Assembly: GCA_945861845.1 (NCBI GenBank)
Contig: CAMAWS010000076.1
Span: forward strand, 1 to 10,034
Direction: 5' to 3'
Source: Candidatus Sulfopaludibacter sp. SbA3
Lineage (GTDB): Bacteria; Acidobacteriota; Terriglobia; 20CM-2-55-15
Length of the DNA: 10,034 nucleotides
Shown: positions 1-4,658 of the stretch, piece after piece
Position numbering within the stretch: position 1 is the stretch's first letter
How the letters are laid out: each line of letters starts with the position of its first letter
Program-made: the position numbers and the translations under genes
The notes under the pieces: model-generated
Told to the model about the DNA's origin: nothing
Seen by the model: only the letters and a program-made list of their open reading frames with translations
Databases searched by the model: none

Positions 1-1
1 C

Positions 2-319
2 CAGATCGGACCGTTCCTGTTCAGCGGCGGCATATTCGGCAAGGATCCGGTGTCCGGCCAGACGCCCGCCGATATCGAAGGCCAGTGCTCCAACATGTTC
101 GCGAATATTCGCCGCATTATGGGCGCGGCCGGCGGCACGCCCGACAACATCATTAAAGTAACGGTGTGGCTGAAGGACTTGAGCCACAGGCCGCACGTCA
201 ACAATGAATGGATCGTCATGTTTCCGGATGCGCACTCGCGTCCGGCGCGCCACACTTTCAACCACAACCTGCCGGGAACCAACCTGGTGCAATGCGAGAT
301 TGTTGCCGTACTCGAATAA
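2..319 (+). CDS. RidA (YjgF/YER057c/UK114) family protein, 5' end cut off by window
   Basis: The reading frame is open from base 2, so the N-terminus lies outside the window; the GTG at 50 is an internal Val codon, not a start. The visible 105 residues have the Rid fold pattern: an FSGG strand near the beginning, a helix with repeated Asn/Ile (CSNMFANIRRIM), the strand IIKVTVWLKD, the NNEWIVMFPD segment, PARHT, and the closing strand QCEIVAVLE. Family members are small trimeric enzymes that hydrolyse reactive enamine/imine intermediates to ketones or aldehydes plus ammonia, or diverged relatives. The Arg that binds the substrate carboxylate in RidA corresponds to the Arg of PARHT (248-250), and the C-terminal Glu (296-298) is also kept, so activity is plausible. 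The next gene starts 20 bases after the stop, which suggests one transcript. The Rid subgroup cannot be assigned from the visible part. Confidence 0.88.
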   Translation, partial: QIGPFLFSGGIFGKDPVSGQTPADIEGQCSNMFANIRRIMGAAGGTPDNIIKVTVWLKDLSHRPHVNNEWIVMFPDAHSRPARHTFNHNLPGTNLVQCEIVAVLE

Positions 320-339
320 CTCTGTGAGGTAAAACACCT

Positions 340-1323
340 ATGAATCGGAAACTTCGTCTTTCAGTGCCCTTCTTCATGCTGTCGGCCGCCATCTCGGGTT
401 TTTCGCAAGCTCCTGCGGCCGCGCCCGCCAAACCGGATACTCCAAAGGTCAAGGCGTACGTCGCTGAGGCGCACAAGATTGCGGGAACCGAGTGGGCCGC
501 TGCGGCCGACTACTTCTGCACACCGGGCCGGGAGCCGAATTCCCCGACAGCCCCGGAGATCCAGCCGACAAAGGTCTTTGACAACCTTTACCTCCTTGGT
601 GACCAGGGAACGGTCATCTATGCGCTTACCACTTCAGAAGGGATCATATTGATCGATTCGGGCTATGCGAATAAGGTCGAAACAATTGTGGTTCCCGGAA
701 TGAAGAAACTTGGATTGGATCCGGCGCAGGTCAAGTACGTGCTCGTCGGCCACGCCCACGGGGATCACTTCGGCGGCTCGACGTACTTTCAAGACCGGTA
801 TGGATCGAAGGTTGCCCTCGGCGCGAAAGACTGGGACGAGATCGACAAGATGCCGCCGCCCACACAGCCGAATGCGGCGAAGCCGCCGAAGCGCGACGTT
901 GTCCTGACAAACGGCCAGGTAGTTCGCCTCGGAGACGTGTCGGTCACAATTGCGGACATCCCCGGACATACGCCCGGAGGCATTGGTTTCATTTTCCCGG
1001 TGAAAGACGGCAACCGGACTCGCATGGCAGCTATGAACGGCGGAACGATTCTGCTGCTGGACAATCCGAGGCTGGCGCCGGCGACACTGCAGCAATACGC
1101 GCAGGCCGTCGAGAATTTCAAGGAAGTTACGAAACGGATGAAGGTAGAGGTGGAAGTTCAGAACCATCCGTTGTTCGATAACACGTTCGAGAAAGCCGCC
1201 AAACTTGCAACGCGGAAGGCAGGAGACCCGAACCCCTTCGTGGTCGGCGAGACCGGTTATCAGAAGTTCCTGAATGTAATGTCGGAGTGCATCAAGGCGC
1301 ACCAGGCGCGCAGGGAGAACTAA
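340..1323 (+). CDS. Exported metallo-beta-lactamase-fold hydrolase, subclass B3-like
   Basis: This 327-residue protein begins with a signal peptide (basic MNRKLR, hydrophobic 8-22, probable cleavage near 23-28) and so should act in the periplasm. A GAGGT Shine-Dalgarno (326-330) lies 9 bases before the ATG. The MBL fold is clear. VFDNLYLLGD (79-88) and GIILIDSG (101-108) precede the zinc motif HAHGDH (138-143), followed by His210 in IPGHTPGG and His276 in VQNHPLFDN. These map to the His/His, Asp/His, His and His ligands of B3 enzymes, and no Cys occupies the B1/B2 zinc position. Length and lead-in match B3 beta-lactamases and their environmental homologues, some of which hydrolyse beta-lactams and some of which are lactonases or other hydrolases. 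The zinc site looks complete; the substrate is unknown. It lies between RidA and DinB genes with short gaps, probably in one operon. Confidence 0.87.
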   Translation: MNRKLRLSVPFFMLSAAISGFSQAPAAAPAKPDTPKVKAYVAEAHKIAGTEWAAAADYFCTPGREPNSPTAPEIQPTKVFDNLYLLGDQGTVIYALTTSEGIILIDSGYANKVETIVVPGMKKLGLDPAQVKYVLVGHAHGDHFGGSTYFQDRYGSKVALGAKDWDEIDKMPPPTQPNAAKPPKRDVVLTNGQVVRLGDVSVTIADIPGHTPGGIGFIFPVKDGNRTRMAAMNGGTILLLDNPRLAPATLQQYAQAVENFKEVTKRMKVEVEVQNHPLFDNTFEKAAKLATRKAGDPNPFVVGETGYQKFLNVMSECIKAHQARREN

Positions 1324-1340
1324 GCGACTCTTGAACAGGC

Positions 1341-1835
1341 ATGAATAAGAAAGACATCCAACTCCTTTACGATTTTGACCGGTGGGCGGCGAGCCAGCAG
1401 CATGCCGTGATTGCCACTCTCAGCGGGGAGCAGTACAACCGCAACCTGGGATCCAGTTTTGGTGGTGGTATTCACGGCACGCTGGTTCACATTTATGGCG
1501 CACAGCGCATCTGGCTGGACCGATGGAAGGGCAACAGCCCATCGAGTCTTCCCGGGATCGCCGAGTTACCCACGCTTTCCGTCCTCACAAGCCAGTGGGA
1601 CGCGCTTCGCCAGGACCAGGACGCGTTTCTTCGATCGCTTACCGAAGAGAAGCTGGAAGAACCGCTGACCTTCAAAACCCTCAAGGGCGAACCGTCCACA
1701 CTTCCCCTGTGGCAACAGATGCAGCACGTGGTGAATCACTCGACCTACCACCGCGGCCAGGTTACGACGCTGCTCAGGCAACTCGACGTGACGCCGGTCG
1801 GCACGGATCTGATTACGTATTACCGCACGCTTTAA
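1341..1835 (+). CDS. DinB/YfiT-family four-helix-bundle metalloprotein
   Basis: This 164-residue cytosolic protein is full length for the DinB-like family. The three conserved metal-binding histidines are visible: His50 in the second helix (GTLVHIYGAQRIWLDRW) and His133 and His137 in VNHSTYHRGQVTTLLRQ. The N-terminal LLYDFDRWA segment and the C-terminal DLITYYRTL ending are also typical. Family members bind Ni or Zn and include thiol-dependent transferases such as bacillithiol and mycothiol S-transferases, but many have no known reaction, so only the fold and metal site are called. The name recalls a damage-inducible Bacillus gene and has nothing to do with DNA polymerase IV. The start is the first ATG, 17 bases after the upstream stop, with only a weak purine-rich leader, so translation may depend on read-through from the metallo-hydrolase gene. 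No terminator hairpin immediately follows the stop. Confidence 0.87.
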   Translation: MNKKDIQLLYDFDRWAASQQHAVIATLSGEQYNRNLGSSFGGGIHGTLVHIYGAQRIWLDRWKGNSPSSLPGIAELPTLSVLTSQWDALRQDQDAFLRSLTEEKLEEPLTFKTLKGEPSTLPLWQQMQHVVNHSTYHRGQVTTLLRQLDVTPVGTDLITYYRTL

Positions 1836-1990
1836 AGGGAGCGGAACGTGATTGCCGACTTGCTGTCCATTGAACGGGAGTACCGAACCACTTGCTCCAT
1901 TTGAACCGTCCAATACTGTTCCTATTTGTCTTGTTTACATAGAGTTAGATGGTATTGCATGCTTGGTATCGAACGTGGCAGGTAGTTTCA

Positions 1991-2006
1991 CCCCTATTAA
2001 CAGGGG
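1991..2006. repeat. CTATTAATAG-family palindrome 1 (imperfect, CCCC...GGGG)
   Basis: Sixteen bases, CCCCTATTAACAGGGG, are symmetric about 1998/1999 with one mismatched pair. It shares the TATTAA core of two perfect palindromes further on and is preceded by GGCAGGTAGTT (1977-1987), which also precedes the next copy. A lone right half-site, ATAGAGTT (1939-1946), lies upstream at a spacing equivalent to 61 bases. It is probably a protein-binding operator. Confidence 0.55.
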
Positions 2007-2066
2007 GTCATTTTGGGAGTTTGAATAAGTAGTTTTTGCCCCAGTGTTCACTGGCGGCAGGTAGTT

Positions 2067-2084
2067 AACTCTATTAATAGAGTT
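2067..2084. repeat. CTATTAATAG-family palindrome 2 (perfect 18 bp)
   Basis: AACTCTATTAATAGAGTT is a perfect 18-bp palindrome with no loop, centred at 2075/2076, 77 bases from palindrome 1. The absence of a loop favours a dimeric regulator's binding site over an RNA hairpin. It is preceded by the second copy of GGCAGGTAGTT (2056-2066). Confidence 0.65.
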
Positions 2085-2127
2085 TGCTTCGTGGAATTGC
2101 AGCGATTCATACCCAATAACCTTGGAA

Positions 2128-2145
2128 AACCCTATTAATAGGGTT
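2128..2145. repeat. CTATTAATAG-family palindrome 3 (perfect 18 bp)
   Basis: AACCCTATTAATAGGGTT is a perfect 18-bp palindrome centred at 2136/2137, 61 bases from palindrome 2. It differs from palindrome 2 by a compensating pair change (CTC/GAG to CCC/GGG). Symmetry is preserved although the sequence varies, as expected for a site read by a symmetric dimer. Confidence 0.65.
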
Positions 2146-2181
2146 GCGATTCCTGCGACTTGGACCAGTTATCAATATTTA

Positions 2182-2234
2182 CGTTCATATTATTTACTTG
2201 TTCATGTAACGTGAACAAGTAAATAATATGAACG
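2182..2234. promoter_or_regulatory. Distal AbiE operator candidate: 23-bp perfect inverted repeat, four GTTCA/TGAAC half-sites
   Basis: The left arm 2182-2204 and right arm 2212-2234 are perfect reverse complements around a 7-base centre (axis at 2208). Inside are four half-sites, GTTCA at 2183 and 2200 and TGAAC at 2212 and 2229, with 17-base spacing within each arm. The inner part, GTTCATGTAACGTGAAC, recurs almost identically at 2292-2308. AbiEi antitoxins are known to repress their own operon by binding inverted repeats upstream, so this is a strong operator candidate (inference). A T8 tract follows after GGGCGA, so on the + strand it might also work as a terminator, but the stem is A+T-rich and the T run is not directly attached. 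Confidence 0.7.
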
Positions 2235-2273
2235 GGCGATTTTTTTTCTTTTCTCTCCCCCAAGCCCTTCAAT

Positions 2274-2325
2274 GTTCATTTATTAGCCGTTGTTCACGTA
2301 ACGTGAACAACATGATCAACTGAAC
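2274..2325. promoter_or_regulatory. Proximal AbiE operator candidate: second GTTCA/TGAAC four-half-site array
   Basis: A perfect 11+1+11 palindrome spans 2289-2311 (axis at 2300), with core GTTCACGTAACGTGAAC at 2292-2308. Flanking half-sites, GTTCA at 2274 and TGAAC at 2321, reproduce the spacing plan of the distal array (18, 12, 17 against 17, 12, 17). The right side also carries TGATCAAC (2313-2320), one mismatch from TGAACAAC, so three such words run in tandem from 2304 to 2328. The array ends 22 bases before the AbiEi start codon, where a bound repressor would block RNA polymerase. A TAGATT (2335-2340) sits 7 bases before the ATG and could be a -10 box giving a leaderless or near-leaderless mRNA; no Shine-Dalgarno is visible. 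Confidence 0.7.
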
Positions 2326-2347
2326 AACATTACTTAGATTTACTTCA

Positions 2348-3439
2348 ATGGCTACTAAAACTTTAGTAAATGACGAGCGCCTTTTGCTAGGCGAACTCGG
2401 TCGAGCTCTGGACGCCCTGGAACAAACGGCGGGCGTGAAAGGTCGCGTTGTTGCGCTTAAGCCCAAGGTGAGAAACGGTCACAAACCCGACGCCCTAATT
2501 GATATCTACGTCGACCGGAAAAAGCACCGTTATGTCGTGGAGGCAAAAACTCGCGTCGACAGGTTAGCAACCCTTGGACATGTAAAAGCTCAACTCGATC
2601 AACTTGGTGGGCGCGGATTATTGTTTGCACCATATGTAACGGCTGCAATGGCCAAACAATGCCGACAGCTGGATATAGCTTTTCTGGACATTGCGGGGAA
2701 CGCTTATCTTCATGAACCCGGCCTCCATGTATACATAACTGGCGAAAAACCCGAGGGTCTGGCAACTACAACCATGGGAACACGAGGTGGAGGAACAGCA
2801 ACCGCACTTCGCGTCGTGTTTGCCCTTCTGTGTAAACCGGAGCTTCTTAACGCCCCTTACCGCGATATCGTCGATACTGCAAACGTTGCCCTTGGTGCAA
2901 TAGGATGGGTGTTCATTAATCTAGAAGAACGTGGCTATATCGCAGGTCAACAGAAAAAACACAATCGTCGTTTCCTGGAGCCGATACGCCTATTTGAGGA
3001 GTGGGTTACCAACTATCCGATCAAATTGCGTCCCAAGCTTAACCCCCGTCGATTCCGTGCAGAAAATCCTGAATGGTGGAAACATGCGGACCTCACCGGC
3101 CTGCGGGCGTACTGGGGTGGCGAAATCGCGGCTCACCGGCTGACCAATTACCTCAAGCCGGCAACATGCACTCTCTACATAAACCCTGACCAAAACTATG
3201 CAGAGCCCACAAAGGCGCTTGGAAAACTTGTAGTGGCGAATCGCCTCCGCATCGATCCGCAAGGCGATATCGAAATTCTCGATGCATTCTGGCATCTGCC
3301 GCCTGCGGCCAATTATACCGACGTCGTTCCGCCTATCCTGGCCTACGCGGATCTGATCGCAACGCTAGATCCGCGCAACCTGGAAGTAGCCAAAATAATC
3401 CGCGATCAATATATAAATGATGCTTTCCGTAAAACCTGA
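2348..3439 (+). CDS. abiEi: Type IV TA / AbiE antitoxin, AbiEi family (AbiEi_2-like), with PD-(D/E)xK-like N-terminal domain
   Basis: This 363-residue protein is longer than classical AbiEi antitoxins. Residues 40-130 read like a restriction-endonuclease fold: PD (47-48), strand ALIDIYV with Asp52, turn DRKKH, strand RYVVEAKT giving E65-x-K67, a Gln-containing helix (78-86), strand GLLFAPY and the family-typical LDIAGNAYL (113-121). A winged helix follows (155-200; RVVFALLCKPELLNAPYRDIVDTA to LEERGYI), which would bind DNA, then a C-terminal domain. Members of this family are annotated as antitoxins that repress their operon and offset the partner toxin. The nuclease-like signature is seen in the sequence; whether it cleaves DNA is unknown. 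The start ATG has no Shine-Dalgarno but lies just after the operator array. The 3' end overlaps the toxin gene by 23 bases, indicating coupled translation. Confidence 0.8.
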   Translation: MATKTLVNDERLLLGELGRALDALEQTAGVKGRVVALKPKVRNGHKPDALIDIYVDRKKHRYVVEAKTRVDRLATLGHVKAQLDQLGGRGLLFAPYVTAAMAKQCRQLDIAFLDIAGNAYLHEPGLHVYITGEKPEGLATTTMGTRGGGTATALRVVFALLCKPELLNAPYRDIVDTANVALGAIGWVFINLEERGYIAGQQKKHNRRFLEPIRLFEEWVTNYPIKLRPKLNPRRFRAENPEWWKHADLTGLRAYWGGEIAAHRLTNYLKPATCTLYINPDQNYAEPTKALGKLVVANRLRIDPQGDIEILDAFWHLPPAANYTDVVPPILAYADLIATLDPRNLEVAKIIRDQYINDAFRKT

Positions 3440-4277
3440 TCGTCCCGTCGATCCATTGATTCTCGCGGTAATGCGGGAGGTGGACACGCTCGCAAAGGAG
3501 ATTAAGCTTAGGTATTTCGTCTGCGGCGCAATGGCGCGGGACATTCTACTGCAGCATGTCCATGGCATTGAAACCGGACCCGCGACCGCGGACGTCGATT
3601 TTGGAGTTGCGGTCGAAAATTGGCAACAATTTGACAACATTAAGGCTCGGCTGACTGAAACCGGCAGATTTGAACCCGAGAAGAAGATGGCGCAACGTCT
3701 TCACTACAAATCTGGAACCAATAGTACAGGCTATCCGCTTGATATTATTCCCTTCGGCAGAGTAGAGAATCCTCTAAATTCCATCGCATGGCCGCCGGGC
3801 AGGGATGAGGTAATGAACGTCATTGGTTACGATGAAGCCCTGGCAAATGCCATCGAAATACAAATCGAAAAACACTTTGTCGTCCCCGTGATTTCTTTGC
3901 CGGGGCTCGCGTTGCTAAAGCTCTTTGCCTGGGCGGACCGAGGCAGTCGAAACTCCAAAGATGCACGGGACCTGGCAACCCTGCTACGCACTTACCATGC
4001 GGCCGGCAATGAAGACCGCCTTTACGATGAAGAGATTAATATCTTCGAAGCTGCTGGCTTTGTCCCGGAAAGAGCCAGCCCCCAACTTCTCGGAAAAGAC
4101 GTGCGCAGTATTGCCAAACCCGAAACACTTACACAAGCTCTCGCGATCCTTAACGATAAAAAACAGGCCAACCGACTTGTCACAGACATGGCCCCGATGC
4201 TCCGGCATGCTAATGACACTATTGCAGAGGCCGAACGCCTGCTGGAAACATTCAAGGCCGGACTTAACGGACAATAA
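3417..4277 (+). CDS. abiEii: Type IV TA / AbiE toxin, AbiEii/AbiGii-family nucleotidyltransferase
   Basis: This 286-residue cytosolic protein has a DNA-polymerase-beta-type nucleotidyltransferase core. YFVCGAMARDILL (33-45) supplies the nucleotide-binding turn, ADVDFGV gives the metal pair D59-x-D61, and PLDIIPF gives a third acidic residue, D109. KLFAWADRGSRNSKDARDLATLL (168-190) matches the K...R...KD..D motif of the AbiEii class. Family toxins are NTP-using transferases; mycobacterial relatives (MenT) add nucleotides to the tRNA acceptor end and stop growth, and lactococcal AbiE aborts phage infection. Two ATGs lie in tandem (3417, 3420) inside the 3' end of the antitoxin gene, so translation is coupled and the true start may be either. 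All core catalytic residues appear present. The target RNA is unknown. No terminator is evident after the stop. Confidence 0.8.
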   Translation: MMLSVKPDRPVDPLILAVMREVDTLAKEIKLRYFVCGAMARDILLQHVHGIETGPATADVDFGVAVENWQQFDNIKARLTETGRFEPEKKMAQRLHYKSGTNSTGYPLDIIPFGRVENPLNSIAWPPGRDEVMNVIGYDEALANAIEIQIEKHFVVPVISLPGLALLKLFAWADRGSRNSKDARDLATLLRTYHAAGNEDRLYDEEINIFEAAGFVPERASPQLLGKDVRSIAKPETLTQALAILNDKKQANRLVTDMAPMLRHANDTIAEAERLLETFKAGLNGQ

Positions 4278-4446
4278 AAACATCGCACAACGCGAAAACA
4301 TCGCCGGCCGGCGCATCTGGAATGTCCATCCTCCTGAAGAGTTCTCACAGACACTCCGAGCGACATCTACAATTTGCCGACTTCATGACAAATGAGAGCC
4401 GGGGAAGAGAAGTCTTCGGATCGTAGATTGGAACACCGGCATGAAA
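4278..4446. other. Short non-coding stretch after the AbiE operon
   Basis: No supported gene lies here. A 10-base word, AAAACATCGC, is repeated directly at 4277-4286 and 4295-4304. Composition returns towards the GC-rich background. Nothing resembles an integrase, an attachment site or a clean target-site duplication. Confidence 0.5.
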
Positions 4447-4605
4447 TTACTTCGCCTGAGTCTTCCAGTTCTGAATGAGCCTGATGGGAGCGGCGGTGGC
4501 CGCGATTTCCAGGATCGGGTTGATCAGGAAGTGGCCGTCGCCAAGCCCCGAGATGCCGGTTCTCCTTCGCATGGGATCGCCCTTCTTGGTTCGGTACCGC
4601 GCAGG
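4447..4605 (-). pseudogene. C-terminal remnant of a TolB/WD40-propeller protein (often kinase-linked in Acidobacteriota)
   Basis: On the minus strand a frame ends at 4447 with a tail reading DGHFLINPILE, then APIRLIQNWKTQAK and a stop. The pattern DGxxFLIN...E...API.LIQNWK is the usual end of acidobacterial beta-propeller proteins, many of them serine/threonine kinases with a C-terminal TolB-like domain (recognition from memory, not searched). Only about 35-50 residues are recognisable. Upstream, towards 4671, the frame runs into the start of the divergent DUF5916 gene and no propeller or kinase sequence remains. I read it as a decayed fragment, possibly truncated by the events that brought in the AbiE module. 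It could instead be chance, since the recognisable tail is short. Confidence 0.45.
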
Positions 4606-4658
4606 ATATGCTTCCGTCCCGGGATGTCCAAACACCTGGCAAGGTATTGGCCGAAATA

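Larger units (their letters stand above)
1836..2347. other. Long A+T-rich non-coding region loaded with palindromes, upstream of the AbiE operon
   Basis: No convincing ORF lies in these 512 bases. Composition changes after about 1900 from the GC-rich flank to clearly A+T-rich sequence that continues through the AbiE genes. The region holds two separate families of dyad symmetry, listed individually: CTATTAATAG-centred palindromes (1991-2145) and GTTCA/TGAAC arrays (2182-2234, 2274-2325). The word GGCAGGTAGTT occurs twice (1977-1987 and 2056-2066), each time just before a palindrome of the first family. A short T tract follows the second family's first member at about 2240. Promoter control of the downstream operon is the likeliest job; a small structured RNA is possible but not shown. 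Confidence 0.7.

Noticed and set aside
634..1302. Long open frame on the minus strand across the metallo-hydrolase gene
   Set aside because: It lies wholly antisense to a gene with clear zinc motifs and signal peptide, and its translation is Arg/His/Val-rich with no recognisable domain, as expected of a GC-rich shadow frame.
340..1323. Calling the metallo-hydrolase a clinical-type carbapenemase
   Set aside because: The zinc ligands fit subclass B3, but many environmental proteins with the same layout hydrolyse other substrates and the sequence alone does not decide.
1341..1835. Interpreting the DinB-family gene as error-prone DNA polymerase IV
   Set aside because: The protein has 164 residues with the three-His four-helix-bundle pattern, not a Y-family polymerase.
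2182..2250. Inverted repeat plus T run as the terminator of the DinB gene
   Set aside because: It is about 350 bases past the DinB stop, the stem is A+T-rich with six bases between stem and T run, and its core recurs as an operator-like palindrome next to the AbiEi start. A terminator role is secondary at best.
1991..2325. Repeated palindromes as a CRISPR array
   Set aside because: The repeats differ in sequence and spacing, the two families are unrelated, and no cas gene or uniform spacer pattern is present.
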